Assembly (NCBI GenBank): GCA_012719315.1 | Contig: JAAYAP010000014.1 | Location: forward strand, 1 to 34,938 | Source: Methanobacteriota archaeon | Lineage (GTDB): Archaea > Thermoplasmatota > Thermoplasmata > Methanomassiliicoccales > Methanomethylophilaceae | DNA: 34,938 bases | Direction: 5' to 3' | Shown: piece after piece, positions 16,701 through 27,119 of the stretch | Layout: every line of letters begins with the position of its first letter | Numbering within the stretch: position 1 is the first letter of the stretch | The notes under the pieces: model-generated | The model's database searches: none | Told to the model about the DNA's origin: nothing | The model's input: only the letters and a program-made list of their open reading frames with translations | Made by a program: the position numbers and the translations under genes

Positions 16701-19079
16701 CGCAAGCTGGAATCGATGTACCGCGTCACCAGGACGGACGTCACCGCGAACGGCAGGTGGCGTTTCGGCAGGGCCGACCATCCGGAGCTCAACCGCTCCG
16801 CGAGCATCGACGCGGCCGTGCTGCGTTTCCTGGAGTGCTTCGCGCCGGCCACGGTGCACGAGGTCGCGTATGCCCTGTCCCTGTCCGAGGAGGACGCGCG
16901 CACGTCGCTGGAGTCGCTGGTCAACGGAGAGGAGGTCGCCAAAGGGTTCTTCCTGGTCTCCGAGAGCATCCAGTACATGCGCATGCTCGACCGCCTGAGG
17001 CTCAGGGCGGGGGAGGAGAACGTCTACGACTTCGAGACCGTGGAGGATTACAAGGCGTCCAAAGGGGAGCGGTTCGACACGATCGAGGGGTTCTTCGGAT
17101 TCTACGGCTCGGCCGGCAGCGAGCTCGACGTGTTCAACCGGGTCGAAGGCTTCGATCTGCGCGAATGGCAGGCCCTGCGGGAATCCGAGCGGATCCTGCT
17201 CGGCAGGTTCGTCAGGGGCAAGGTGAGGTTCGTGCTGTCCGAGGACGGCGACCGGCTCGCCTCGCTGAGAGCGGACGAGTCCACCGACGAGGACAAGAAG
17301 CTCCTGGGTGCGATCGACGGCCTCGGGCACGCCACCATGAGGCAGCTGGTGGCGGCGACCGGCCTGGACAAAGAGGCGGTCAAGGATTCGCTGCAGCGCC
17401 TCGACCGCTCGCTGAAGGTGATCCGCGCTTTCGACGAACGGGAGGACTGGGGCACCGAGAACGTCTACAAGGTCTACCGCCCGCAGGCGCCCGGAGGCGA
17501 TCCCTCCCGCGACCTGGTCGGCGGCTACATAGCCTCGCACGGCCCCGTCTCGGCGCAGGCGCTGAGATTCATGACGGGACTGGACGCGGACGAGGTCGTC
17601 CGCATGGCCGAGGAGGTCGGAGCGGTGCCGATCCTGGTCGGCGGCTCGCAGCTGACCATGTACGTCATGCCCGACGAGGTCCCCCTGCTGGAGAAGGCCT
17701 CGCGGTCGGACGGGTTGGTGAGGGTGCTCTCCATGTTCGATCACGCCCTGGGCGTCAAATGGGCCGAACTGTCGGCCCGATACGGCGACCGGTGGATCTA
17801 CCCGCTGGTCCGGGGCAACGACGTCATAGGCGCGCTGGAACTATGGGAGATGTCCGGTTGCATCGAGATCCGCAGCATGGACCTGGATGCCCCGGAGGAT
17901 CTCGGAGAGGTCCTCGCCGCGGTCGACGAGCTCATGCGCTTCTACCGCATGAAGGGCACGGACATCGTCAGGATACGCGAGATCGCGGACGTCGATGCCT
18001 CCGAACTCGGCGACGAGGCCCGCGCGGCCTTGGATGCCGCGGGCTACGTGCTCATCAACGGATTCTATGCGAAGGGCAGGTTCGTGACCAGGACCATGAC
18101 CGAGGACGAGTACGTCAGCTACGTCTTCCGCAGACAGAGGGTGTCCAAGCATTCCAAGTACGCGACGGTCGACCAGTGCGTCGCCGCCAGAGGCTACATA
18201 CGCAACGACCAGGAGCTCTACACCAGGGTCGCCGAGAAGACCTCGATCAAGAAGCAGGTCGAGCGCGGCCTGCTGGTGAAGATGACCCTGTCCCCTCCGT
18301 ACGTGGGCTACACGACATTGGATTTCGCCCCGCTCTTCCGAGCGGCGAAGGAGTCCGCCATGGACGAGGACACCCTGCTGATCCATGCGCTCATCCAGGA
18401 CCGCCAGCCCCTGTCCAGACGCGAGATCGTCGACCATTCCCCCCTGTCCGCCGAGAGGACCGCGGAGGTGCTGGGCGCGATGTCCAAGCAATCCCTGCTC
18501 TATCAGGACGCGGATTCGTACTACAGCATCGTGCCGTCCCGGGGGATCGGGAACGTGCAGGCCCTGACGGAGATCGTCAGGATGCATTTCGACGACTTCG
18601 GGATCTTCTCCGCCGAGGGCCTGGCGCAGTTCATGGGCATGCGCATGGGCGTGACCCGGGAGATCCTCGCCAACCTGGAGGATGAGGGTCTGCTGGTCAA
18701 GGGTTTCCTGGTCCGTGACGATCCCACGCTCAGATGGATGCTGAAGGACGATGTCGGAACGGACATCGAGCCGTTCGCCGAGAAGCTGATCCTGAACACC
18801 CAGGATAACCTGCATCTGTTCCTCAGGGACCGCATCAAAAGGCAGGTCGGCTCATCCGAGTGCGTGGTCTTCTCCGGCACCGGGATCATCGGGTCGTTCA
18901 AGGGCAAGCTGTGCTCGACCGGAGCCAAGGTCGAGGATTTTGAGGGCTCCGATGCGGCCATGCGGCACATCCGGGAGTGCTCGCGGCAGCTGGGCGTCAG
19001 GATAGAGGACGACCGGGAGCAGGAGGACGAGGACTGGGACGTGTCCGAGTTCTACCTCAAGACCCATCCGGGCATGTGA
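13722..19079 (+). CDS. lhr: Long-form Lhr helicase with C-terminal winged-helix array
   Basis: A 1785-residue superfamily 2 DNA helicase. Core motifs: Walker A SPTGSGKT (53-60), DEIH box (178-181), SAT (213-215) and motif VI QRIGRSGH (370-377), followed by the Lhr winged-helix and beta-domain region to about 880. The second half is an array of winged helices; around residues 1330-1410 it reads VLSMFDHALG...YPLVRGNDVIGALELW, resembling the AlkZ/HTH_42 modules of the bacterial Lhr C-terminal domain. The length recalls bacterial full-length Lhr (about 1500) rather than archaeal Lhr (about 850-950). The start is TTG with a good AGGTGAG before it; an ATG at codon 10 is the alternative. Its 3' end overlaps the opposing ogg gene by 23 bp. 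Confidence 0.93.
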   Translation: MERIDREYSMEEVMGLMEPTVSEWFYERFDDLTEPQSKAIPVIHERRNVLVSSPTGSGKTLTAFTSIINELVRYASEGRLEERIYCIYISPLKALANDVNRNLNGPLEEMRRIAEERGLTVPDIRVAVRSGDTSQSDRQKMVRRPPHILITTPESLSLILAAPKFSESFKDVEWVILDEIHDICESKRGVLLSLSLERLRHFCNRDFTRIGLSATLAPMDAIAGYLVGCDPDGGIRDVALIESDSKKMLDLEVICPTEDMTTLSSDIVNSMMYDKLKDLVDTHETTLIFTNTRSGAESVVYKLKERGLESIEVHHSSLGKEIRLDVEERLKRGEIRCVVSSTSLELGIDIGSVDLVCQIGSPKSVAKGLQRIGRSGHSFGRVAKGRLLVFDPDDLVECAVMCRAAHRSDIDRVGIPENCLDVLAQAVVGMSLESRWEEDDAYALVKGAYNYRNLPRESFINVLRYLGSKDEHEGVYSKIWYDEEERTFGRKRGSRMIYLMNLGTIPEEANYRVVTNRGTVAGELSEKFVERLSPKDVFVLGGRSFEFVRSKGMMAYVKEAAGRKPTVPSWAGEMLPRSFDLSLDIAEFRKEMVQRIDGDTETLIAEMTYEFDIDDGSARSIVSYMREQRAVTGFIPDIDTLAIEEYIDPSDNQRIIFHFPFGRRVNDALSRAYAYRMTNILGSNVSVTITDDNFMIGTSRRIDIERIPGMLSPSDLQTILRKSIKNSEIFKLRFRHTAARSFMILRSYKGRPISVNRQQVRSSYLLEALGNMENEPVIEETYREVLEDDMDLKNAVRVLEMIEAGTAVRTIRFSGTPSPFAHSIILSGFSDIVLMEDRSALLRELHRKVLVKALGDSVRDFEFDEDTVVPYFRQKIGRVAAKGDIPALLMRTGPLQAMRERGRHIYAYCDVERKTVDGWIGELLREGGIGTVFMDEPHIMAASEVPVYAAATVKERELSELDAQVYGRVEQRTALKEIADGLEASEDAVSRSLRKLESMYRVTRTDVTANGRWRFGRADHPELNRSASIDAAVLRFLECFAPATVHEVAYALSLSEEDARTSLESLVNGEEVAKGFFLVSESIQYMRMLDRLRLRAGEENVYDFETVEDYKASKGERFDTIEGFFGFYGSAGSELDVFNRVEGFDLREWQALRESERILLGRFVRGKVRFVLSEDGDRLASLRADESTDEDKKLLGAIDGLGHATMRQLVAATGLDKEAVKDSLQRLDRSLKVIRAFDEREDWGTENVYKVYRPQAPGGDPSRDLVGGYIASHGPVSAQALRFMTGLDADEVVRMAEEVGAVPILVGGSQLTMYVMPDEVPLLEKASRSDGLVRVLSMFDHALGVKWAELSARYGDRWIYPLVRGNDVIGALELWEMSGCIEIRSMDLDAPEDLGEVLAAVDELMRFYRMKGTDIVRIREIADVDASELGDEARAALDAAGYVLINGFYAKGRFVTRTMTEDEYVSYVFRRQRVSKHSKYATVDQCVAARGYIRNDQELYTRVAEKTSIKKQVERGLLVKMTLSPPYVGYTTLDFAPLFRAAKESAMDEDTLLIHALIQDRQPLSRREIVDHSPLSAERTAEVLGAMSKQSLLYQDADSYYSIVPSRGIGNVQALTEIVRMHFDDFGIFSAEGLAQFMGMRMGVTREILANLEDEGLLVKGFLVRDDPTLRWMLKDDVGTDIEPFAEKLILNTQDNLHLFLRDRIKRQVGSSECVVFSGTGIIGSFKGKLCSTGAKVEDFEGSDAAMRHIRECSRQLGVRIEDDREQEDEDWDVSEFYLKTHPGM

Positions 19080-19872
19080 CGCCGCGGCCGCAGTGGTAAA
19101 GCAGTTCCTGGGCGTACCCTGCGTATCGGCCGAAGGTCTCGCGGCCGTAATCGGAGACCTTCCTGTAGCTGCCGGACACCCCGTACATCGATTCCATGAC
19201 CTTGGCGATGCGCACGTCGACGGGGAAGGCGTCCAGGTGGTCGAAGGCGAAGAGGGCTACGCAATCCGCCACTTTGGGGCCGACCCCTTCTATCTCCATC
19301 AGCGCCTCGACGCAGCCGACGCGGTCCTCGCCGGCGATGCGTTCCAGGTCCACCTCGCCGCATTCCACCTTCTCGGCCAGCTTCAGCAGCCTGCCCTCCC
19401 TGTACCCGAGTCTGCAGAGGCCGAGCTCGTCGCATCCGTCCAGGATCCGTCCGGGCTCGGGGAACGAGCGGCGGCCTCCGAGGTCGTCGCCGAACCGTTC
19501 GCAGACCGCTTCGACCATCGCGGCGATGCGTTTGACATTGGCGTTGGTGGCGAGGACGTATGTGGCCAAGCACTCCCATCGGTCCTGGCGCAGCAGCCTC
19601 AAGCCCGGGCATGCCGCCGCCAGGCAGGCTAAACGGGGGTCGCGGGAGGAGACCTCCGCGACCATGGCGGCCAGGTCGTCGTCCGCTCTGAAGTAATCCG
19701 CTATGCGCCGGCGGTCGGAGGATCCGGAGCAATCGAAACCGTCCTCCGTCTGCACCAGCGTCACGACCTCCCGGCCGATGACGCCCTGCCAGCCGTCGGC
19801 GGTCCTGACCCAGCGATGGGCCTGCCCGCATCCGAGCGTCGGATCGAGCGAGACGTCCATGGTGATCCGCAT
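19057..19872 (-). CDS. ogg: 8-oxoguanine DNA glycosylase (OGG1/HhH-GPD family)
   Basis: A 271-residue bifunctional glycosylase/lyase-type protein that removes oxidised guanine. The N-terminal OGG domain is seen in LDPTLGCGQAHRW (residues 9-21). The helix-hairpin-helix and catalytic region reads IEGVGPKVADCVALFAF...FPVDVRIAKVM, with Lys200 as the Schiff-base lysine and Asp219 as the conserved aspartate. The ATG at 19872 is chosen because the OGG_N motif starts at once; a second ATG at 19860 is possible. It is divergent from endonuclease IV, giving a base-excision pair, and convergent with the long lhr, overlapping by 23 bp. Confidence 0.9.
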   Translation of the reverse strand: MRITMDVSLDPTLGCGQAHRWVRTADGWQGVIGREVVTLVQTEDGFDCSGSSDRRRIADYFRADDDLAAMVAEVSSRDPRLACLAAACPGLRLLRQDRWECLATYVLATNANVKRIAAMVEAVCERFGDDLGGRRSFPEPGRILDGCDELGLCRLGYREGRLLKLAEKVECGEVDLERIAGEDRVGCVEALMEIEGVGPKVADCVALFAFDHLDAFPVDVRIAKVMESMYGVSGSYRKVSDYGRETFGRYAGYAQELLYHCGRGVTCPDGS

Positions 19873-19894
19873 CGTCTGCTCCGATGCATCGCGG

Positions 19895-19925
19895 AGTATA
19901 AACCCATTCCGAGGAATGATATAAT
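19895..19925. promoter_or_regulatory. Back-to-back TATA-like boxes of ogg and endonuclease IV
   Basis: On the minus strand gtttatact (19895-19903) lies 23-31 bp before the ogg ATG at 19872. On the plus strand atgatataat (19916-19925) lies 20-29 bp before the endonuclease IV ATG at 19945. The 72-bp divergent gap thus holds one box for each gene, which would allow joint control of the two repair genes. Confidence 0.5.
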
Positions 19926-19944
19926 CCGAATCCCATGGCGGTGC

Positions 19945-20754
19945 ATGAGATTCGGACCGGCAGGGTACCCTTCCGCAGGCAAGACGCCGGAGGGGTCGCT
20001 GAAATACACGAGGGAACTCGGCTTGGACGCCCTGGAGGTGGGATTCGTCAGAGGGGCGCGGATATCCGAGGAGAGGGCCAAGGCGATCGGCGCATACGCC
20101 AAGGGATTGGACATCAGGATGAGCTGCCACGCCCCGTATTACATCAATTTCAACTCCGAGAACCCCGAGACCAGGGTCAACAGCCTGAGATGGGTGACGG
20201 ACACCGCGAGGGCCGCGCATCATCTGGGAGCGTACATCATCGTCATCCATGCGGCATCGTACGGCAAGACGCCGGCGGCGGCCCTGCCGGCGGTGATCGA
20301 GGGACTCACCAGATGCAAGGACCTCATGGACGACGAGGGGATCCGGGACGTGACCCTCGGGATCGAGACCATGGGCAAGAAGGCCCAGTTCGGCACGCTG
20401 GAGGAGATCGCCGCGGTGATCGACGCCGTCGACGGCGTCAAAGCCGTGCTCGACGTCGCCCACGTCCACGCCAGAGACAACGGGCGCATCAAGACCCCGG
20501 AGGACATGGCCGGGATCCTGGACGAGTTCCTCCCGCTCGGAGGGGACATCGCGCATTTCCACATCAGCTGCATAAAATACGGGGAGAGGGGGGAGATCTC
20601 GCATCTGCCGCTCGAGACCAAGGAACCCGACCTGCAGTTCCTCGCGGATCTGATGGACGGATCCCCGCGGGATTGCACCTTCATCTGCGAATCGCCGCTG
20701 GTCGAGCAGGATGCGGTGGTGTTCAGGGATATGTTCCCTTCCTACCGCGTATAA
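19945..20754 (+). CDS. nfo: Endonuclease IV-like AP endonuclease (AP endonuclease family 2)
   Basis: A 269-residue TIM-barrel protein of the endonuclease IV family, which cuts DNA 5' to abasic sites left by glycosylases. Zinc-ligand motifs appear in order: SCHAPYYINFNS, VIHAASYG, GIETMGKKAQFG, VLDVAHVHARDNG, AHFHISCIKYG and FICESPLVEQDA. ATG at 19945 gives the family-like N-terminus MRFGPAGYPSAG. Its divergent neighbour ogg creates the abasic or nicked product it would process. A xylose-isomerase-like sugar enzyme is the alternative for the fold, but the motif set favours the nuclease. Confidence 0.88.
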   Translation: MRFGPAGYPSAGKTPEGSLKYTRELGLDALEVGFVRGARISEERAKAIGAYAKGLDIRMSCHAPYYINFNSENPETRVNSLRWVTDTARAAHHLGAYIIVIHAASYGKTPAAALPAVIEGLTRCKDLMDDEGIRDVTLGIETMGKKAQFGTLEEIAAVIDAVDGVKAVLDVAHVHARDNGRIKTPEDMAGILDEFLPLGGDIAHFHISCIKYGERGEISHLPLETKEPDLQFLADLMDGSPRDCTFICESPLVEQDAVVFRDMFPSYRV

Positions 20755-20793
20755 GCAACCTTTTTGTGCTTAGTCGAGTTAGGCGTTGGCAGT

Positions 20794-20868
20794 GCCACTG
20801 TGGCTCAGCGGTAGAGCGGCGGTTTCGTAAACCGTAGGCCGGGGGTTCGATTCCCTCCAGTGGCTCCA
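20794..20868 (+). tRNA. tRNA-Thr (CGT)
   Basis: The cloverleaf folds completely: acceptor GCCACTG/CAGTGGC, D-stem GCTC/GAGC, anticodon stem GCGGT/ACCGT with loop TTCGTAA (anticodon CGT), and T-arm GGGGG TTCGATT CCCTC. The discriminator is T, and CCA is encoded at 20866-20868. It decodes ACG. Confidence 0.95.
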
Positions 20869-20878
20869 TTGCCTTATC

Positions 20879-22171
20879 TCATGCCTCGTCGTCGTCCGGA
20901 TCCTTGACGAGGTACTTGCCGACGATCTTGATGGCGCAGACGTCCCCGCACATGGAGCAGCCCTCCTCCTTCTCGGTGCAGCCGCGCTCGCGGTAGGCCC
21001 GGGCTTTGACCGGATCGATGCAGACGTCGAACATCGCATCCCAGTCGAGCTGTTTCCTCGCCTTCGCCATGGCGGTGTCCCGCTCGCGTCCCCTTCCCCT
21101 GCAGAGGTCGCCGACATGGGCGGCGATCTTCGAGGCGATGACGCCTTCCCGGACATCGTCCTCGTCCGGCAGCGACAGATGCTCCGCCGGAGTCAGGTAG
21201 CAGAGGAAATCGGCGCCGTTCTGAGCCGCCACCGCGCCTCCGATCGCACCCACCAGGTGATCGTATCCGGGGGCGATGTCGGTGACCAGGGGCCCGAGGA
21301 CGTAGAACGGGGCCTCGTGGCAGAGCCTCTTCTCCAGCTGCATGTTCATGGCGATCTGGTCCAACGGCACATGGCCAGGTCCCTCGACCATCGTCTGCAC
21401 CCCCGCCTCGCGCGCCCGTTCGACCAGATGCCCCAAGGTCATCAACTCGGACAGCTGGGCGGGATCGGAGGCGTCGTCGATGCATCCCGGCCGGAGGCCG
21501 TCTCCGAGCGAGAGCGCGAACTCGTGCTCCCGGGCGAGTTCCAACAGGTAATCGAAATCCTTGAACAGGGGGTTCTCCTCGTCATTGTGCAGGATCCACG
21601 CGGTCAGGAACGACCCTCCCCGCGAGACCACGTCCATGAGGCGGCCGCTCTTCTTGAGCCACGACACCGTCTCCCGGGTTATGCCGCAGTGCACGGTCAT
21701 GAAATCGATGCCGTCGCGCGCGTGTTTCTCTATACCTCCGAAGATATCGTCCTCGGTCATCTCCACCACGGCATCCCGCCTGGCCGCGGTCAGCCCGGTC
21801 TGGTAGATGGGGACGGACCCCATGATCACGGGGCATCCCCCCAGGAGCCTGGCCCTGATGGCGTCGATGTCCCCGCCGGTGCTGAGGTCCATCACGGCGT
21901 CCGTGCCGTGTTCCAAGGCGATCTCCAGCTTGCGCATCTCGCTGTCGACGTCCACGAGGTCGCGGGAGGTCCCCAGGTTCACATTCACCTTGACCGACAT
22001 GCCCGCGCCGATCGCGCAGGGCTCCGGATCGTGCACGGGATTGCAGGGTGCGCAGATGCGGCCGGAGGCGATGCCGTTGCGGACGAACTCCTCGCTGACC
22101 CCCTCCTTCTTCGCGATCTCCCTGATCAGAGGCGTGATGCCTCTGCGGGCTTCCTCCATTATCGTACTCAT
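20879..22171 (-). CDS. thiC: Phosphomethylpyrimidine synthase ThiC
   Basis: A 430-residue radical-SAM enzyme that rearranges aminoimidazole ribotide to hydroxymethylpyrimidine phosphate for thiamine. Conserved blocks: GMSVKVNVNLGTS, AVMDLSTGGDI, TVHCGIT, SRGGSFLTAW, FALSLGDGLRPGCI, MVEGPGHVPLDQI and YVLGPLVTDIAPGYDH. The C-terminal cluster motif reads CSMCGDVC, that is C-x2-C-x3-C, one residue shorter than the bacterial C-x2-C-x4-C. The ATG at 22171 is preferred: an AAGGTGAT Shine-Dalgarno-like run lies four bases upstream, and the GTG at 22180 falls inside that run. An A/T box (about 22193-22206) precedes it. I saw no thiamine riboswitch in the short leader. Confidence 0.95.
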   Translation of the reverse strand: MSTIMEEARRGITPLIREIAKKEGVSEEFVRNGIASGRICAPCNPVHDPEPCAIGAGMSVKVNVNLGTSRDLVDVDSEMRKLEIALEHGTDAVMDLSTGGDIDAIRARLLGGCPVIMGSVPIYQTGLTAARRDAVVEMTEDDIFGGIEKHARDGIDFMTVHCGITRETVSWLKKSGRLMDVVSRGGSFLTAWILHNDEENPLFKDFDYLLELAREHEFALSLGDGLRPGCIDDASDPAQLSELMTLGHLVERAREAGVQTMVEGPGHVPLDQIAMNMQLEKRLCHEAPFYVLGPLVTDIAPGYDHLVGAIGGAVAAQNGADFLCYLTPAEHLSLPDEDDVREGVIASKIAAHVGDLCRGRGRERDTAMAKARKQLDWDAMFDVCIDPVKARAYRERGCTEKEEGCSMCGDVCAIKIVGKYLVKDPDDDEA

Positions 22172-22192
22172 CGGTATCACCTTGTTATCGGG

Positions 22193-22254
22193 GCATTTTT
22201 ATTTTAAGGTGATGGCGACGCCCGCGGCCTCGCGCGCGCTCGCGCGTATATATA
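22193..22254. promoter_or_regulatory. Divergent promoters of thiC and gyrB
   Basis: The thiC side has a minus-strand A/T box (ttaaaataaaaatg, about 22193-22206), 22-35 bp before its ATG. The gyrB side has TATATATA at 22247-22254, 33-40 bp before the ATG at 22287. A GC-rich cgcgcgcgctcgcgcg run separates them. Confidence 0.5.
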
Positions 22255-22280
22255 GGTGTACAGCATGTCCTGGTCGTTGA

Positions 22281-24209
<1,929 letters not shown>

Positions 24210-24213
24210 TATC

Positions 24214-26673
24214 ATGGAAGAGGAGAAGAGGATCATCAAGCAGGGCATCGAGAAGCAGATGCAGCATTCGTACATCGACTACTCCATGAGCGTCATCGTG
24301 GGACGTGCGCTGCCGGACGTGCGCGACGGCCTCAAACCCGTGCACAGGCGGATACTCTACGCGATGCACGGGCTCGGGTTGCAGAGCAACCGCCCGTTCA
24401 AGAAATCGGCGACGGTCGTGGGAGAGGTCCTCGGCAAGTACCACCCGCACGGAGACACGGCGGCGTACGAGGCGATGGTCAGATTGGCGCAGCCGTTCGC
24501 GATGAGGTACATGCTGGTCGACGGCCAGGGCAACTTCGGTTCGGTCGACGGCGATTCGGCGGCGGCGATGCGTTACACCGAGGCCCGGCTCTCGAAGATG
24601 TCCAACGACATCCTCGAAGGGCTCGACAAGGAGACGGTCGACATGATCGACAACTTCGACGGCTCGCTCAAAGAGCCTTCCGTGCTCCCGTCGAAGCTGC
24701 CCAACCTCCTGGTCAACGGCTCGTACGGCATAGCCGTGGGGATGGCCACCAAGATGCCTCCCCACAACATCACCGAGGTCTGCAACGCGATCAAGCACGT
24801 GATCGCCGATCCCGATGCCACGGTGTCGGAGATCATGGAGCATCTGCCGGGCCCGGACTTCCCGACGGGAGGGACGATATACGGGCTCGGAGGCATCATC
24901 TCCGCGTACGAGACGGGACGCGGGCGGATCAAGCTCCGGGCGAACACCCATTTCGAGGAGATGCCCAACGGGAAGACGCGCATCATCGTCGACGAGATCC
25001 CCTACCAGGTCAACAAGGCGCAGCTGATCGAGAACATCGCCGAGCAGGTCAAGAACAAGACGCTCGAGCACATAACCGATCTGCGCGACGAATCGGACCG
25101 GTCCGGCATGCGCATCGTGATCGAGCTGCACAAGGACGCGTTGGAGAACGTCGTCTTGGAGAACCTCTTCAAGAAGACGCAGATGGAGATCACCTACGGG
25201 ATCATCAACCTCGCCCTGGTCGACGGCAAGCCGACGCTCCTGGGGATCAGGGCGCTGATCGGCAACTACCTCTCCCATCGGAAGGAGGTGATCGCCCGCA
25301 GCACGCGTTACGATCTCGGGCAGGCGGAGCGGAGGCACCACATCCTCGAGGGGCTGACCAGGGCTCTGGGCATGCTCGACGAGACGATCGCGTTGATCCG
25401 CGCATCCGATTCGGGCGAAGAGGCCAACCAGCGCCTGCAGACGCTCCTGGGCATCGACCAGGAGCAGGCCAAGGCGATCCTGGACATGAGGCTCCAGCGG
25501 CTGACCGGCCTGGAGATCGGGGCGATCGAGGAGGAGCACCGCGACCTGCTGGTGCTGATGGCGGATCTCCGCGACATCCTCGCCAACGAGCAGAGGGTGC
25601 TCGACATCATCGTCGGGGAGCTCGACGGCATGATCGGATCGTACGGCGACGGACGCCGCACCGTGATCAACGAGCATGCCCTCGACATCGACGAGGAGGA
25701 CCTGATCGAGAGGCAGGACGTCGTCATCACCATCTCCGCCGACGATTACATCAAGAGGATCCCGCTCAGCACGTACCGGGAGCAGGGGCGCGGCGGAGTC
25801 GGGCTGACCGGCATGCGCACCAAGGAGGAGGACCACGTCAAGAGCATGTTCGTCTCCTCGTCGCACGACTACTTCATGTTCATCACCAACCGGGGACGGC
25901 TGCATTGGCTCAAAGGGTACAGGGTGCCCGAGGGCAGCAGGCAGTCGCGCGGGAAGCCGATCATCAACCTGCTCCCCGACCTGGAGGCGGGCGAGAGGGT
26001 CATGGACGCCATCTGCGTCAGCGGGTTCGACGAGGACAGGTACCTCGTCTTCTGCACCAGGAACGGGCTCATGAAGAAAACGTCCCTCCGCGCTTACGGG
26101 AACGTCAGGGCCAAGGGGATAAAGGCGATCAGGATCGTCGACGGGGACGAGTTGGTGGAGACGGCCATCACCGACGGCACCCGGCTCATCATGCTGGCCT
26201 CCGCCAACGGCCTCGTCTGCACCTTCGACGAGGACAGGGTCCGTGCCACCGGCAGGGACACGATGGGAGTCAGGGGCATGGCCCTGGGCAAGGGCGACCG
26301 GGTCGTGTCGATGGCCGCGGTCGGCGAAAAGGACCGGCTGCTCACGGTCACCGAGAACGGTTACGGCAAGATCTCGAACGTGGCCGATTACCGCGTCACC
26401 GGTCGCGGAGCCAAGGGGGTCATCACCATCCGGACCGACGACAGGAACGGGAAGGTGGTGTCGGTGAGGAAGGTCGAACCGGGCGATCACCTGCTGGTGA
26501 CCAGCAGGCAGGGCAAGATCATCCGCATGGAGGTCGACGACATCAGCGAGCAGAGCCGGCGCACCAGAGGGGTGATCCTCATGGACATGCGCGACGGCGA
26601 CACGATCACCGCCGTGCAGACCCTCGTGCCCGGGGATGCCGAGGAGCCGGCGGATCCCGTCGCGGAGGAATGA
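24214..26673 (+). CDS. gyrA: DNA gyrase subunit A
   Basis: An 819-residue GyrA, the DNA-cleaving subunit. The catalytic Tyr121 lies in [11 protein letters not shown]. The quinolone-region stretch reads [21 protein letters not shown], so the positions equal to E. coli Ser83 and Asp87 are Thr82 and Glu86. The C-terminal beta-pinwheel is complete, with the GyrA-box near residue 524 reading QGRGGVG instead of QRRGGKG, and a short acidic tail ([11 protein letters not shown]). ATG at 24214 gives the standard N-terminus. The DNA-wrapping tail makes it gyrase rather than ParC, though the weaker box could affect wrapping. Confidence 0.97.
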   Translation: MEEEKRIIKQGIEKQMQHSYIDYSMSVIVGRALPDVRDGLKPVHRRILYAMHGLGLQSNRPFKKSATVVGEVLGKYHPHGDTAAYEAMVRLAQPFAMRYMLVDGQGNFGSVDGDSAAAMRYTEARLSKMSNDILEGLDKETVDMIDNFDGSLKEPSVLPSKLPNLLVNGSYGIAVGMATKMPPHNITEVCNAIKHVIADPDATVSEIMEHLPGPDFPTGGTIYGLGGIISAYETGRGRIKLRANTHFEEMPNGKTRIIVDEIPYQVNKAQLIENIAEQVKNKTLEHITDLRDESDRSGMRIVIELHKDALENVVLENLFKKTQMEITYGIINLALVDGKPTLLGIRALIGNYLSHRKEVIARSTRYDLGQAERRHHILEGLTRALGMLDETIALIRASDSGEEANQRLQTLLGIDQEQAKAILDMRLQRLTGLEIGAIEEEHRDLLVLMADLRDILANEQRVLDIIVGELDGMIGSYGDGRRTVINEHALDIDEEDLIERQDVVITISADDYIKRIPLSTYREQGRGGVGLTGMRTKEEDHVKSMFVSSSHDYFMFITNRGRLHWLKGYRVPEGSRQSRGKPIINLLPDLEAGERVMDAICVSGFDEDRYLVFCTRNGLMKKTSLRAYGNVRAKGIKAIRIVDGDELVETAITDGTRLIMLASANGLVCTFDEDRVRATGRDTMGVRGMALGKGDRVVSMAAVGEKDRLLTVTENGYGKISNVADYRVTGRGAKGVITIRTDDRNGKVVSVRKVEPGDHLLVTSRQGKIIRMEVDDISEQSRRTRGVILMDMRDGDTITAVQTLVPGDAEEPADPVAEE

Positions 26674-26675
26674 GG

Positions 26676-26963
26676 ATGCGGACGGGGACAGCCTGGTCGG
26701 TGCTCGTCGCGACGGTGGCGGCCTGTGCCGTGCTGTCCCTGGCCGCGGCGATCCTGTCCGGCGGCATGGTGCGTGCGCTGTTCGCCGCCTGCGCGGTGCT
26801 GTTCGCGCTGTCGGCGGGGCTCATCGTCGCCACCCGCAGGAGGTATCTGGAGCTCCTCGATGCAGCCAGCGTCATCGATTGTCTCAAGCTGAAGAGGCCC
26901 GGCGTCCTCCCCAGGGGGGACGCCGAGGCGATCGTGCCGAAAGGCAAGATGCCGGAAGAATGA
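26676..26963 (+). CDS. Small membrane protein downstream of gyrA
   Basis: A 95-residue protein with two close hydrophobic segments (about residues 6-30 and 33-53; LVATVAACAVLSLAAAILSG and LFAACAVLFALSAGLIVAT). A basic turn (RRRYLELL) and a soluble tail (SVIDCLKLKRPG...) follow. I do not recognise a family. The ATG at 26676 is preferred because a GGAGG lies seven bases before it; an ATG at 26670 would overlap the gyrA stop. It is probably co-transcribed with gyrBA, but a function linked to gyrase is not implied. Confidence 0.65.
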   Translation: MRTGTAWSVLVATVAACAVLSLAAAILSGGMVRALFAACAVLFALSAGLIVATRRRYLELLDAASVIDCLKLKRPGVLPRGDAEAIVPKGKMPEE

Positions 26964-26975
26964 ATGCCAATAAGC

Positions 26976-26983
26976 TTTATATG
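26976..26983 (+). promoter_or_regulatory. TATA box of tRNA-Phe
   Basis: TTTATATG is centred about 28 bp before the first base of the tRNA at 27008. A textbook position for an archaeal tRNA promoter. Confidence 0.65.
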
Positions 26984-27007
26984 CAGTTCGAACTATGGGG
27001 GAATCAC

Positions 27008-27083
27008 GCCGTGGTAACTCAGTTGGGAGAGTGCGTGACTGAAGATCACGAAGTCGCTGGTTCGAGCCCGGCTCACGGCACCA
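27008..27083 (+). tRNA. tRNA-Phe (GAA)
   Basis: The cloverleaf is complete: acceptor GCCGTGG/TCACGGC (one G-T pair), D-stem ACTC/GAGT, anticodon stem CGTGA/TCACG with loop CTGAAGA (anticodon GAA), T-arm GCTGG TTCGAGC CCGGC, discriminator A, and CCA encoded at 27081-27083. A protein gene begins 36 bp after it in the same direction. Confidence 0.95.
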
Positions 27084-27119
27084 TACATTCTACACAGGCT
27101 GTGACCCGGAGGCGATGGC

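Noticed and set aside
15468-17744. 758-codon - strand frame inside the long lhr gene
   Set aside because: Antisense shadow rich in His, Arg and Asp, no domain seen; the sense frame is a continuous helicase.
22217-22246. Replication origin between thiC and gyrB
   Set aside because: Only a GC-rich run and TATA boxes are present; no origin-recognition repeats or orc1/cdc6 gene.
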